The notes under the pieces were generated by a model. The model did no database searches. It was not told where the DNA came from and saw nothing but the letters and a program-made list of their open reading frames with translations. Below, piece after piece: positions 1 to 8,622 of a DNA stretch of 64,000 nt. This stretch comes from JAKAWQ01 sp963840545 (GTDB lineage Bacteria > Pseudomonadota > Alphaproteobacteria > Acetobacterales > Acetobacteraceae). Where the stretch lies: assembly GCA_963840545.1 (NCBI GenBank), contig CAWIZE010000002.1, positions 806,001 through 870,000 on the forward strand, read 5' to 3'. The translations under genes were made by a program, and so were the position numbers. Within the stretch, counting starts at the first letter, position 1; each line of letters opens with the position of its first letter.

Positions 1-282
1 CGTCCAGCGGCCGGCATCGGCGCGCTCGCGGACGAGGAGGATTTTGCCGGCACGGAAAACGGCGCCGCGGACGTCGATTTTCGGCGTTGCGTAGCCGGTC
101 TCGCCGGCGAAGAGGTTGGCGACGAAGGTCGGGTCGGCGCCGGAGGCGCGGGCCATCATCCGCGCGGCGATGGCGCGCAGGCGCTCGTAGCGCTCGCGAT
201 CGTATGCGGACGGCGTGAAGGCGAGGCCGGTCTGTGCGATGGCCTGGATCTCGCGCGTCCAGGCGAGCCAAATCGGTTCCAT
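1..282 (-). CDS. NUDIX hydrolase, N-terminal part (cut by window edge)
   Basis: The visible 94 residues start MEPIWLAWTREIQAIAQTG, the helical extension that precedes the catalytic fold in ADP-ribose pyrophosphatase-type NUDIX enzymes. They run into the first strands of the fold (DVRGAVFRAGKILLVRER followed by DAGRWT). The family hydrolyses nucleoside diphosphates linked to another moiety. The NUDIX box itself lies beyond position 1, so catalysis cannot be checked. The ATG at 282 is preceded by AAGGAG at good spacing, which fixes the start. It lies downstream of asd on the same strand, separated by a degenerate copy of the dispersed palindromic repeat. Confidence 0.75.
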   Translation of the reverse strand, partial: MEPIWLAWTREIQAIAQTGLAFTPSAYDRERYERLRAIAARMMARASGADPTFVANLFAGETGYATPKIDVRGAVFRAGKILLVRERADAGRWT

Positions 283-341
283 CTTGCGCTCCTTGGTTCC
301 TGATCGCGCAGCGATGCCCGACGGCTTGGCCCGGGCGATCG

Positions 342-396
342 CCCCAGGGCCTCAGGCCATGGGGCGGCGATCCAAGGGGGCGGAGCCCGCTGGTCA
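342..396. repeat. Dispersed palindromic repeat, degenerate copy 1
   Basis: CAGGGCCTCAGGCC followed by GATCCAAGGGGGCGGAGCCC matches the two-hairpin element seen better preserved at 38939 and 47093. This copy has several mismatches. It touches the asd stop codon and separates asd from the NUDIX gene. Confidence 0.6.
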
Positions 397-1440
397 GGCG
401 GCGGCGGGGCGGCCGTGCGGGGCGGCGAGGAGGCGGCGGGTGAGCAGCGTTTCGGCGATCTGGACGGCGTTGAGGGCCGCCCCTTTGCGGAGGTTGTCCG
501 CGACGCACCAGAAGGCGAGGCCGTTCGGCACCGTCGGGTCCTTGCGGACGCGGCTGACGAAGACCGCGTCTTCGCCGGCGGCGTCGAGCGGGGTGATGTA
601 GCCGCCGTCCTCGCGGGCATCGATCAGGGTGACGCCGGGGGCGGCGCGGAGCGCGGCCCGGGCATCGGCGAGCGAGACGGGGCTCGCGAACTCGACATGC
701 ACGGCCTCGCCGTGGCCGATGAAGACGGGGACGCGGACGCAGGTGGCGATCACCTGGATGTCCGGGTCGAGGATTTTTCGCGTTTCCACCGCCATCTTCC
801 ATTCCTCCTTGGTGGCCCCGTCGTCCATGAAGCGGTCGATGTGCGGGATCACGTTGAAGGCGATTTCCTTCGTGAATTGCTGAGGCTTTTCCGATTCATG
901 GACGTAGACGGACTTGGTGTGGTGGAAGAGCTCGTCCATCGCGTCCTTGCCGCCGCCGGAGACCGACTGGTAGGTCGCGACGACGACGCGCCTGACCCCG
1001 AAGCGGTCGTGCAGGGGCTTCAGCGCCACCACCATCTGGATGGTGCTGCAGTTCGGGTTGGCGATGATGTTGCGGCGGGCGAATTTTGCCAGCGCGTCGG
1101 GGTTCACCTCGGGAACAACGAGCGGGACGTCGGGTTCCATGCGGAACTGGCTGGTGTTGTCGATGACGACGCAGCCGGAAGCGGCGGCGCGCGGGGCGTG
1201 GGCCGCGGAGATCGCGGCGCCGGGGCTGAAGAGGGCGATGTCGAACCCGGCGAAGTCGAACTTCTCGAGCGAGCGGACCTTGAGGATCTCGCGCTCGCCG
1301 AACGAGACCTCGCTGCCGGCCGAGCGGCCGGAGGCGAGTGCCACCACCTCGGAGACCGGGAAGCTGCGCTCGGCGAGGATTTTCAGAATCTCGCGTCCGA
1401 CCGCACCGGTGGCGCCGACGACCGCGACCCTGTAGGCCAT
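394..1440 (-). CDS. asd: Aspartate-semialdehyde dehydrogenase
   Basis: This 348-residue enzyme reduces aspartyl phosphate to aspartate semialdehyde with NADPH, the branch step toward lysine/diaminopimelate, threonine and methionine. Visible marks are the Rossmann glycine motif GATGAVG at residues 9-15, the catalytic cysteine in NPNCSTIQ (Cys131), and the conserved segment YQSVSGGGKDAMDEL. Length matches the bacterial family. The ATG at 1440 was chosen over upstream codons because MAYRVAVVGATG is the usual N-terminus and GAGGAG lies just ahead of it. It is a single-gene unit here with no other amino-acid genes beside it. Confidence 0.96.
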   Translation of the reverse strand: MAYRVAVVGATGAVGREILKILAERSFPVSEVVALASGRSAGSEVSFGEREILKVRSLEKFDFAGFDIALFSPGAAISAAHAPRAAASGCVVIDNTSQFRMEPDVPLVVPEVNPDALAKFARRNIIANPNCSTIQMVVALKPLHDRFGVRRVVVATYQSVSGGGKDAMDELFHHTKSVYVHESEKPQQFTKEIAFNVIPHIDRFMDDGATKEEWKMAVETRKILDPDIQVIATCVRVPVFIGHGEAVHVEFASPVSLADARAALRAAPGVTLIDAREDGGYITPLDAAGEDAVFVSRVRKDPTVPNGLAFWCVADNLRKGAALNAVQIAETLLTRRLLAAPHGRPAAA

Positions 1441-1690
1441 TTTTCGTCTCCTCGGGTAAGGGATGAGCGATAGCCAAGGCATGGGCCGCAAGGCAAGCCG
1501 GCGATTGACAAGGCGTTGCAGGGCCGATGCCCGCCTTGTTCATGGCTCGCCTTCGCGCGCCGGCAGAGTTGCGCCGCCTGCTCCAGCCCGAGAGTATCGC
1601 GGTCGACCCAGTGGGGCGCTTCGTTTCGCTCGACGTCAACCCGCTGATCGAGCGCGCCGGACGAGCGGACGCGCTTTTGTCTCTCTTAGC

Positions 1691-1742
1691 GGCCAGATTT
1701 TTGGCAGGCCCAGATTTTTGGCGGGCCCGGATTTTTGGCAGG
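1691..1742. repeat. Tandem repeat, 17-bp unit, three copies
   Basis: GATTTTTGGC recurs at a 17-base step (AGATTTTT at 1695 and 1712, GGATTTTT at 1729), linked by GGGCC-type spacers. The block is intergenic, between asd and the marR terminator. Confidence 0.8.
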
Positions 1743-1750
1743 TGAAGTCA

Positions 1751-1785
1751 CGCCCCCCGGCATCGCCTGGCGATGCCGGGGGGCG
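1751..1785 (-). terminator. Perfect 17-bp inverted repeat, likely marR terminator
   Basis: Bases 1751-1767 are the exact reverse complement of 1769-1785, leaving one central base, so the practical loop is three to five bases. It lies 15 bases after the marR stop. No clear T-run follows on either strand, so it may act as an RNA stabiliser or a Rho-assisted terminator rather than a classical intrinsic one. Confidence 0.55.
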
Positions 1786-1799
1786 CGATTTCTGTCCAG

Positions 1800-2186
1800 C
1801 TAGCCGGCGGCGCGGCGCGCCTCGGCGTGGTAGCCGTTCTTCCGCGCGTGCTGGGAGGCCTCGGACAGCACGGAACGCAGGTCGCGGAGGAAGGCCGCGC
1901 CCTTGAGCGTGCGCTGGACGATCACGCTGCGGCGGTCCGCCGGGTCGACCTTGCGGCGCGCGAGGTCGAGCTCGCCGAGCCGGTCGAGGGCGCGGGTGAT
2001 CGCGGGCTTCGAGACATCGAGCTCGGCGGCGAGGCCGCGGACCGTGTGGGCGCCGTCCTGGAGGTAGCAGGTGAGCAAAACGCCCAGTTGGCGCGCGGAA
2101 AGATCCGGTCCGTCGCGACGCACCAGGGCAACCACGGTCTCGCGCAGGATCCCGAGCAACTGATCAGCGGTGGAGGGGCTCGCCAT
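1800..2186 (-). CDS. MarR-family transcriptional regulator
   Basis: The 128-residue protein has the winged-helix layout of MarR regulators. A dimerisation helix is followed by LSARQLGVLLTCYLQDGAHTV, a recognition helix LDVSKPAITRALDRLGELDL, and the wing basic segment ARRKVDPADRRSVIVQRT (the DxRxxxxxLT-type wing). Ligand and targets are unknown. The ATG at 2186 is preferred over the in-frame ATG at 2201 because AAAGGA stands seven bases ahead of it. The gene stands alone. Upstream lies a striking 16-bp tandem repeat array, downstream a long hairpin. Confidence 0.85.
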   Translation of the reverse strand: MASPSTADQLLGILRETVVALVRRDGPDLSARQLGVLLTCYLQDGAHTVRGLAAELDVSKPAITRALDRLGELDLARRKVDPADRRSVIVQRTLKGAAFLRDLRSVLSEASQHARKNGYHAEARRAAG

Positions 2187-2312
2187 CGTATTTCCTTTCA
2201 TTCTTAGCCCGCAACAAGTGCGGCATGCCTCGAATCTGAACCGCGTTCAGCGCCCGAGGCTATTCTCCGGCTCATTGGCCGAGCGAGCGGCGACTGGCTG
2301 GCACGCCCTTTG

Positions 2313-2415
2313 GCGCACCCCCGATTGGGCGACCCCCCATCGGGGGAAACCCCCGTTGGGCAAACCCCCAATTGAGCAAAACCCCAATTGAGCAAAACCC
2401 CCAATTGAGCAAACC
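2313..2415. repeat. Tandem repeat, 16-bp unit, about six and a half copies
   Basis: Units read GCGCACCCCCGATTGG, GCGACCCCCCATCGG, GGGAAACCCCCGTTGG, GCAAACCCCCAATTGA, GCAAAACCCCAATTGA and GCAAAACCCCCAATTGA, then a partial GCAAACC. The right-hand copies are nearly identical and the left-hand ones are diverged, so the array seems to have grown from the right. It sits about 130-230 bases upstream of the marR start. Confidence 0.9.
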
Positions 2416-2550
2416 AATGCACAGGTCCGTCCGGTCAACCACGATTCGCTCTCAGGGCACCAACCCCGGTCACCGATGATCTATAGGAGGAATGGAGCGT
2501 CAATTGCAGTGGCGGAGTGATTTAATTTCCTCAATGTTCCTCGCGCGGAT

Positions 2551-2565
2551 GTTCCGTTCATGTTC
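2551..2565. promoter_or_regulatory. Possible LexA-type box (GTTC-N7-GTTC)
   Basis: GTTC at 2551 and GTTC at 2562 are separated by exactly seven bases, the direct repeat bound by LexA in alphaproteobacteria. A further ATGTTCC copy occurs at 2534. The nearest gene reading away from it is marR, about 365 bases off. Eight fixed bases will occur about once or twice by chance in a window this size, so this is weak. Confidence 0.2.
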
Positions 2566-2695
2566 CAATCGCCGGGGCGATTGGCATGGCGCTCGCTAGA
2601 TATTGTAAGAGATTGTGACGGAGCAAGGCGTTGTACGCCGGCGCAGCGTCCTGAACATTCGACAATGCAATATCCGTGCGCCGGGCCCGTCACCT

Positions 2696-4102
2696 TTAGG
2701 CAAAATGTTGCGCAACCGCTGCGAAGGCCGCGCGCATGGCCTGGGCCTCGCCGCCCCGCGGCCGGCCCGGCCGGGTCTCGTCGTTCCAGGCATAGAGATC
2801 GATATGAGCCCAGGGGATGGCGGGGGCGACGAAGCGGCGGAGGAAGAGGGCTGCGACCACCGCGCCGGCGTAAGGCTTCGACGAGACCGTGTTGAGATCG
2901 GCCACGGGGCTCTCGAGCCAGCGCGCATAGCCGTCCCAGAGCGGCAGGCGCCAGAGCGGATCATGAACCGCGAGGCCCGCGGCCAGCAGCCGCTCGGCCC
3001 AGCCATCGTCCGTGCAGAAAAGGGCCGGAAGATCGGGCCCGAGCGCCACGCGGGCCGCGCCGGTGAGCGTTGCGAAGTCCAGCAGCAGCGCGGGTTGCTC
3101 GGCGGCGGCCTCGGCAAGGAGGTCGCAGAGCACGAGGCGGCCCTCGGCGTCCGTGTTGCCGATTTCGACGGCGAGGCCATGGCCGGTGCGGATGACGTCG
3201 AGCGGGCGCATGGCGGTGGCGGAAACGCTGTTCTCGACACAGCCGAGCCGGACCGAGAGCCGGATGGGAAGGTCCGCCTCCATCACCATTCGGGCGAGCC
3301 CGAGGGACGCCGCCGCGCCGCCCATGTCCTTCTTCATCCGCAACATCCCGGCGGAGGGCTTGAGGTCGAGGCCACCGGTATCGAAACAGACACCCTTGCC
3401 GCAGAGGGCGAGCAGGGGCGCGTCCGGGGCGGCGCGGCTGCCGGTCCAGGTGATGTGGACCACGACGGGCGAGCGGGCCGAGCCGGCGCCGACGGCTTCG
3501 ATGGCGGGGTAGCGCGTGGCGAGCGGGGCGCCCTCGGTGAGGGTCGTCGACCCGCCGAAGGCCGAGGCAAGGTGGCGCGCGGCGGCGGCGAGCTCGGCCG
3601 GGCCGAGGAGGTTGGCCGGGGCGTTGACGAGGTCGCGCGCGAGGAAGGTCGCTTCGGAAGCGGCGAGGGCGGCGGTGGGCAGGGGCTCGGGGAGGACGAG
3701 GCGGGCAGGCTTGCGCCGCGCTTTCATGAATTCTTCGTAATGATACGCGCCCAGAGCGAAACCGAGAGTGGCAGATTCCCGGTCGAATTCTTGCTCCGGT
3801 TGTGGTGCCGCCAGGCGCCAGACGCTCGCCTCGGGCAGCGCGGTGGCGAGGCCGCCATAGACGAACGGGGAAGACTCCTCGCCGAGGCCGAGGACGGCGA
3901 AGAGGCCGCCATCGGCGGGGCCGACCACCAGCTCGCCGGCGCGGGCGGCGAAGCCGAGGCTGCGGAGGAAGCCCGACCCGGGATGGGCTTCGAGGAAGGC
4001 GGGAAGGGCGGCGGGGCGGAGCGGAGCGAGCGGGAAGGCGGTTGCGGCTTCCGGGGAGGCTGGGTCGAGCAGGCAGTCGGCGAGGCGGGAGGGCGGGCTC
4101 AC
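2696..4102 (-). CDS. M17 family leucyl aminopeptidase
   Basis: This 468-residue metallopeptidase removes N-terminal residues from peptides in the cytoplasm. The catalytic domain shows GKGVCFDTGGLDLKP (metal-binding lysine and aspartate) and the family signature NTDAEGRL. The N-terminal about 150 residues form the variable macrodomain-like part. It begins at a GTG that overlaps the htpG stop as GTGA, so it is likely translated by re-initiation after HtpG. That pairing suggests a role in clearing peptides together with the chaperone (inference). It belongs to the shorter M17 group common in alphaproteobacteria, distinct from PepA of about 500 residues. Confidence 0.93.
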   Translation of the reverse strand: MSPPSRLADCLLDPASPEAATAFPLAPLRPAALPAFLEAHPGSGFLRSLGFAARAGELVVGPADGGLFAVLGLGEESSPFVYGGLATALPEASVWRLAAPQPEQEFDRESATLGFALGAYHYEEFMKARRKPARLVLPEPLPTAALAASEATFLARDLVNAPANLLGPAELAAAARHLASAFGGSTTLTEGAPLATRYPAIEAVGAGSARSPVVVHITWTGSRAAPDAPLLALCGKGVCFDTGGLDLKPSAGMLRMKKDMGGAAASLGLARMVMEADLPIRLSVRLGCVENSVSATAMRPLDVIRTGHGLAVEIGNTDAEGRLVLCDLLAEAAAEQPALLLDFATLTGAARVALGPDLPALFCTDDGWAERLLAAGLAVHDPLWRLPLWDGYARWLESPVADLNTVSSKPYAGAVVAALFLRRFVAPAIPWAHIDLYAWNDETRPGRPRGGEAQAMRAAFAAVAQHFA

Positions 4103-6018
4103 GCGGTGGGCCCGGGCGGGGTCGCGTCGGGGGCGGCGCCGGCGAGTGAGCCAGCAAGGGCGTCGGCGACGCGGCGGGCGAAGCGGGCGGGGTCAGCGGG
4201 CGGGTCGCCCTCCTGGACGCGGGCGAGATCGAGCAGCAGCGCCGCCTCGTCATCGAGGCTCCCCTTGGTCGCGGCGAGGGCCTGGATCAGCCGGTGGCGC
4301 GGATTGATCTCGAGGATCGGCGCCGCCGAGGGCATCGGCCGGCCCGAGCGCCGCATCAGGCGCTGGAGATGGAGGTCCGGGCCGCGATCGGCGGCGGCGA
4401 GCGCGACCGCGCTCTCGACCAGGCGGGTGGTCGGGCGGACCGCGCTCACCCTGTCCTCGAGCGCGGATTTGAGCCGCGCGACGAGGAGCGCGGTGTCGGC
4501 GGCCTTCTCCTCGTTCTCGAGGGGGAATTTTTCGAGATCGGAAGCGGCCTGGGTGATGCTGCGGATCGGCATGGCCTCATACTCGCCGAGGCGGTCGGGC
4601 CAGAAGGCATCGATCGGGTCGGCGAGCAGCAGGACCTCGAGCTTGCGGGCGCGGAAGCCTTCGAGCTGCGGGGAATGGGCGAGCTGGGCGGGATCGTCGC
4701 CGCGCAGGATGTAGATCGCCTCCTGGCCGGGCTGCTTGCGGGCGACATAATCGGCGAGCGAAACGAGGCCTCCCGAGGCGCCATCCGAGGCGCCATCCGA
4801 GGCGGAGGAGCGGAAGCGGAGGAGGGAAGAAATCTCGTTGCGGTTCTCCTCGTCCTCCCAGACCCCCTCCTTCAGCACCGGGCCGAAATTCTCCCAGATT
4901 TTTTCGTACTCCGCCGGGTCCTTGGCGCGCGCCTTGAGCTCGGTCAGCACGCGGTTGACGAGCGCCTTGCGGATGCGCGCCACCACAGGAGTTGCCTGCA
5001 AAATCTCGCGCGAAACGTTGAGCGGCAGGTCCTCGGTATCGACCACGCCCTGGACGAAGCGGAGCCAGGAGGGCAGCAGCTCGGCGCGGTCGGTGATGAA
5101 CATGCGCCGGACATGCAGGCGCACATGGGCGTGGCGGTCCTGCTCGAAGAGGTCGAGCGGGCGGCTGCCGGGGATGAAGAGGAGGGCGGCAAAATCGAGC
5201 GCGCCCTCGGCGTGCCAGTGGATGATGGCGACCGGCGTGTCGAAGAGATGGCCGAGATGGCGGTAGAAGCCGTGATAGGATTGCTCGGAGATTTCTCCCC
5301 GGGGCTTCCGCCAGAGAGCGGTGCCCTCGTTCGCCGGGAGGTCCTTGCCGTCGCGGGCGATGGTGATCGGCACGGTGATGTGGTCGGCCCAGCGGCGGAC
5401 GATCGTCTCGAGGCCGACCGGGTCGAGGAATTCCTCGGCATCGGGCTTGAGGAAGAGGGTGACGCTGGTGCCGGGGGATAGGCGGGTCGCGGGGGAGAGG
5501 GAAAAACCGGAGCCGTCGGAGGACCAGGCCCAGGCCTCGGTGCTGTCGGGGCGGCGGGAGACGACCGCGACGCGCTCGGCCACCATGAAGGCGGAATAGA
5601 AGCCGACGCCGAACTGGCCGATCAGGCTCGGGCGCTCCTCCGGCCTGGCGGCGGCGAGCTCCTCGCCGAAGGCGCGGGTGCCGGAGCGGGCGATGGTGCC
5701 GAGCTGGCTCGCGAGCTCCTCGCGGCTCATGCCGATGCCGTCATCCTCGATGGCAAGCGAACGCCCCGGCTTGTCGGGCAGGATGCGCACCTTGGCCGTC
5801 TCTGCCGGCAGCGCCATCGCCGGATCGGTGAGGGCTAAGAAGCGGCGGCGGTCGATCGCGTCGGCGGCGTTGGCGACGAGCTCGCGGAGGAAGATCTCGC
5901 GCTCGGAATAGAGGGCATGGACGACGAGGTCGAGGAGCCGCCCGACCTCGGCGCCGAACTCCTGGCGCTCGCCTGGCCGTTCCGTGGTCGGCCGTTCGCC
6001 TGCTGGCGCTTCGCTCAT
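4099..6018 (-). CDS. htpG: Molecular chaperone HtpG (Hsp90)
   Basis: A 639-residue bacterial Hsp90. The N-terminal GHKL ATPase domain is clear: ELVANAADAIDRRRF (catalytic Glu/Asn region), EDDGIGMSREEL, and the nucleotide lid/G box GQFGVGFYSAFMVAE. The middle domain and C-terminal dimerisation domain follow in usual order. The start at 6018 (MSEAPAGERP) is set by AAAGGA ahead of the ATG; upstream in-frame codons give an atypical basic tail. Odd point: around 4770-4805 a 12-bp direct repeat inserts an Asp-Gly-Ala-Ser linker (DGASDGASGG) absent from the E. coli protein. The M17 peptidase gene is coupled downstream, and the helicase gene diverges upstream. Confidence 0.97.
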   Translation of the reverse strand: MSEAPAGERPTTERPGERQEFGAEVGRLLDLVVHALYSEREIFLRELVANAADAIDRRRFLALTDPAMALPAETAKVRILPDKPGRSLAIEDDGIGMSREELASQLGTIARSGTRAFGEELAAARPEERPSLIGQFGVGFYSAFMVAERVAVVSRRPDSTEAWAWSSDGSGFSLSPATRLSPGTSVTLFLKPDAEEFLDPVGLETIVRRWADHITVPITIARDGKDLPANEGTALWRKPRGEISEQSYHGFYRHLGHLFDTPVAIIHWHAEGALDFAALLFIPGSRPLDLFEQDRHAHVRLHVRRMFITDRAELLPSWLRFVQGVVDTEDLPLNVSREILQATPVVARIRKALVNRVLTELKARAKDPAEYEKIWENFGPVLKEGVWEDEENRNEISSLLRFRSSASDGASDGASGGLVSLADYVARKQPGQEAIYILRGDDPAQLAHSPQLEGFRARKLEVLLLADPIDAFWPDRLGEYEAMPIRSITQAASDLEKFPLENEEKAADTALLVARLKSALEDRVSAVRPTTRLVESAVALAAADRGPDLHLQRLMRRSGRPMPSAAPILEINPRHRLIQALAATKGSLDDEAALLLDLARVQEGDPPADPARFARRVADALAGSLAGAAPDATPPGPTA

Positions 6019-6089
6019 GGCTCTTCCTTTACGCTTGCGCGGCGCGGTATGCCTCCGCGCGCGCAGCAATTCAATCGGGCACGCCGGGC

Positions 6090-8612
6090 TTGCAAATGGG
6101 GACGCGGGCCCCGAACATCCTCCTCATGAGGAGCGATTCCTCCCGGGTGCGGGCGGTCCTCGGACCGACCAACACCGGCAAGACCCGCCTTGCCGTGGAG
6201 CGGATGCTGGCGCACCGCTCCGGCATCATCGGTTTTCCGCTCCGCCTTCTCGCGCGCGAGAATTACGAGCGGATGGTCGCGGCCAAAGGCCCGGGCCAGG
6301 TCGCGCTGATCACCGGCGAGGAGAAGATCTGCCCGCCCGGCGCGCGCTGGTTCTCCTGCACCGTGGAGGCGATGCCGCTGGAGCGCGAGGCGGCCTTCGT
6401 CGCGGTGGACGAGGTCCAGCTCGCCGCCGATCCGGACCGTGGGCATGTCTTCACCGAGCGGCTGATCGCGGCGCGCGGGCGCGAGGAGACGCTCTTTCTC
6501 GGCGCGGCGACGATCCGCCCGCTGCTCGCCCGGCTGGTGCCGGAGGCCGAGATCGAGACCCGGCCCAGGCTCTCGACGCTGGCGCATGCGGGGCCGGCCA
6601 AGCTCTCCCGCCTGCCGCCGCGCTCGGCCGTGGTCGCCTTCAGCGCCGCCGAGGTCTACGCGATCGCCGAGCTGATCCGGCGCAGGCGCGGCGGCGCGGC
6701 GGTGGTGATGGGCCGGCTCAGCCCGCGGACGCGCAACGCCCAGGTCGCGCTCTACCAGGAGAAGGAGGTCGATTTCCTGGTGGCGACGGACGCCATTGGC
6801 ATGGGCCTGAACATGGATGTGGACCATGTCGCCTTCGCCGCGCTCGGAAAATTCGACGGCCACCGCCAGCGGGCGCTGCAGGCGGCCGAGCTCGCCCAGA
6901 TCGCCGGGCGCGCCGGGCGGGGGATGCGCGACGGCAGCTTCGGCACCACCGCCGCCTGCCCGCCGCTCGCCGAGGAGACGGTGGAGGCGATGGAGGCGCA
7001 CCGGTTTCCCGCGCTCGCCCAGCTCTGCTGGCGGAACGTGGATCTCGATTTCGCCTCGATCCCCCGGCTGCTCGCGAGCCTCGCGGCGCCGCCGCCCCGG
7101 GCCTATCTGAGGCGCGGGGCGGATGCCTCCGACGTGGCGACCCTTGCGGCGCTGGCGCATGACGCGGAGGTGGTGCGGCTCGCGGCGGGGCCGGCCGAGG
7201 TGCGGCGGCTCTGGGAGGCCTGCCAGATCCCGGATTTCCGCAAGCTCGAGGGCGATACCCACGCGCGGCTGGTGGCAAGGGTGTTCGGCCACCTGATCCG
7301 CCGGGAACGGCTGCCGACTTCGTGGATCGCGGGCGAGATCGGCGCGTTGGCACGGCCCGAGGGCGATATCGACACGCTGATGCAGCGGCTCGCCGGGATC
7401 CGGGTGTGGTCGTTCGTCGCCCAGCGGACGGACTGGCTCGAGGATGCGCCGCACTGGCAGGGCCAGGCGCGCGAGACCGAGGACCTGCTCTCGGAGGCAC
7501 TGCACCAGCGGCTGATGAGCCGGTTCGTCGATCGGCGCTCGGCCGTGCTGCTGCGGCGGCTGGAGCAGGGCAAGTCCGCGAGCCTGCTGGCCGCGGTGAC
7601 GCGCCGGGGCGAGGTGATCGTCGAGGGGCATACGGTGGGCGTGGTGGGCGGGTTCGCCTTCCGCCCCGATCCGGAGGCGACGGGGGCCGACCGGCGGCTG
7701 GTGCTGCGGGCGGCGCGGCGCGCGCTTTATGCGGAGATGCCGCGGCGGGTCGCGGCGCTCGAGGCGGCGCTGGACACGGAATTCGCGCTCGCCGGCACTT
7801 CCCTGCTCTGGCAGGGGGTGCCGGTGGCGCGGCTGAGAACGGGCTCGAGCGCGCTGCGCCCGCTCGTCCATGTGCTGGCGAGCGAGTTCCTCGACGGGCC
7901 GGCGCGCGAGCGGGTGCGGATCTGGCTGCAGAATTTTCTCGACCAGCGCGTCCGCGTCGATCTCGCCCCCCTGTTCGCGGCGGTTGCGGCGGCGGAGGAG
8001 GAGACGGCGCTGCGCGGGCCGATGCACCGGCTCGCCGAGGGGCTCGGGGTCGTGCCCGGCCCGGCGCGCGATTTTCCTCCGGCGCTGCGCAGCAGGCTGA
8101 GGGCGGTTGGCGTCAGGGCCGGGTGCTTCGGCCTCTTCATGCCGGCCCTGCTGAAGCCGGGGGCGCTCAGGCTGCGCGCGCTGCTCTGGGCGCTGGCCGA
8201 GGGGCGGGCGGAGGTCCCGGCGCTGCCGGCGCCGGGCAGCGTCGCCTGGCGGGGCGGCGAGGTCCTGGCCTCGGGCTTCGCCGCCGCGATGGGCTGGCTG
8301 CCGGCCGGGCCGGTCTCCATCCGGCTCGACGTCGCCGAGCGGGTGGCGGCGGAGCTGACGGCGGCGACGCGGCGCCAGCCGATCGCGCTCAATCCGGCGC
8401 TCGGGCCCCGGCTCGGGGTGAAGATGGCCGAGCTGCCGGCGGTGCTGCGCGGGCTCGGCTTCCGGCTGCTGCCGCAGGCGGGGGAGACGGCGCCGATGCT
8501 CGCCCCGCTGCGCCCGGGGGTGCGGCGACGGCCGGCCGGCCCCCCGTCGCCCGCGGCGACCCCCTTGTTCGCCGGCCCCTTCGCCTCGCTCGCCGCGCTG
8601 CGTCGGCCATGA
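6090..8612 (+). CDS. SUV3-like superfamily 2 RNA helicase
   Basis: Up to 840 residues. Walker A is AVLGPTNTGKTRLA, the Walker B/DEAD equivalent is VAVDEVQLAADPDRG, motif III/IV region FLGAATIRPL, and motif VI QIAGRAGRG. This layout is that of the mitochondrial degradosome helicase SUV3 and its alphaproteobacterial homologues, which unwind RNA or RNA/DNA. The C-terminal third is a family-specific extension. The start is uncertain: ATGs at 6090, 6096 and 6126 all lack a clear ribosome-binding site, and 6126 gives the N-terminus closest to homologues. It heads the run S4 protein, FdxA, CarD, an order common in alphaproteobacteria. It diverges from htpG across only about 70-110 bases. Confidence 0.92.
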   Translation: MQMGTRAPNILLMRSDSSRVRAVLGPTNTGKTRLAVERMLAHRSGIIGFPLRLLARENYERMVAAKGPGQVALITGEEKICPPGARWFSCTVEAMPLEREAAFVAVDEVQLAADPDRGHVFTERLIAARGREETLFLGAATIRPLLARLVPEAEIETRPRLSTLAHAGPAKLSRLPPRSAVVAFSAAEVYAIAELIRRRRGGAAVVMGRLSPRTRNAQVALYQEKEVDFLVATDAIGMGLNMDVDHVAFAALGKFDGHRQRALQAAELAQIAGRAGRGMRDGSFGTTAACPPLAEETVEAMEAHRFPALAQLCWRNVDLDFASIPRLLASLAAPPPRAYLRRGADASDVATLAALAHDAEVVRLAAGPAEVRRLWEACQIPDFRKLEGDTHARLVARVFGHLIRRERLPTSWIAGEIGALARPEGDIDTLMQRLAGIRVWSFVAQRTDWLEDAPHWQGQARETEDLLSEALHQRLMSRFVDRRSAVLLRRLEQGKSASLLAAVTRRGEVIVEGHTVGVVGGFAFRPDPEATGADRRLVLRAARRALYAEMPRRVAALEAALDTEFALAGTSLLWQGVPVARLRTGSSALRPLVHVLASEFLDGPARERVRIWLQNFLDQRVRVDLAPLFAAVAAAEEETALRGPMHRLAEGLGVVPGPARDFPPALRSRLRAVGVRAGCFGLFMPALLKPGALRLRALLWALAEGRAEVPALPAPGSVAWRGGEVLASGFAAAMGWLPAGPVSIRLDVAERVAAELTAATRRQPIALNPALGPRLGVKMAELPAVLRGLGFRLLPQAGETAPMLAPLRPGVRRRPAGPPSPAATPLFAGPFASLAALRRP

Positions 8613-8622
8613 AGTGGGGGCG

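Larger units (their letters stand above)
1441..1799. other. Intergenic: asd promoter side, tandem repeat and long hairpin
   Basis: No convincing gene lies in this 359-base gap; open frames here are short and lack family features. It holds the upstream region of asd, a 17-bp tandem repeat at 1691-1742 and a 35-base perfect hairpin at 1751-1785 just beyond the marR stop codon. Confidence 0.6.
2187..2695. other. Intergenic: marR upstream region with repeats
   Basis: This 509-base gap contains no supported gene. It carries the 16-bp repeat array at 2313-2415, a GTTC-N7-GTTC direct repeat at 2551-2565 resembling the alphaproteobacterial LexA box, and the AT-richest stretch nearby (about 2510-2540 and 2600-2620). 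The marR promoter should lie within it. Confidence 0.5.

Noticed and set aside
2492..2599. 35-codon frame with AGGAGG upstream
   Set aside because: The ribosome-binding site almost touches the ATG, the peptide has no recognisable feature, and it lies across repeats and a possible operator.
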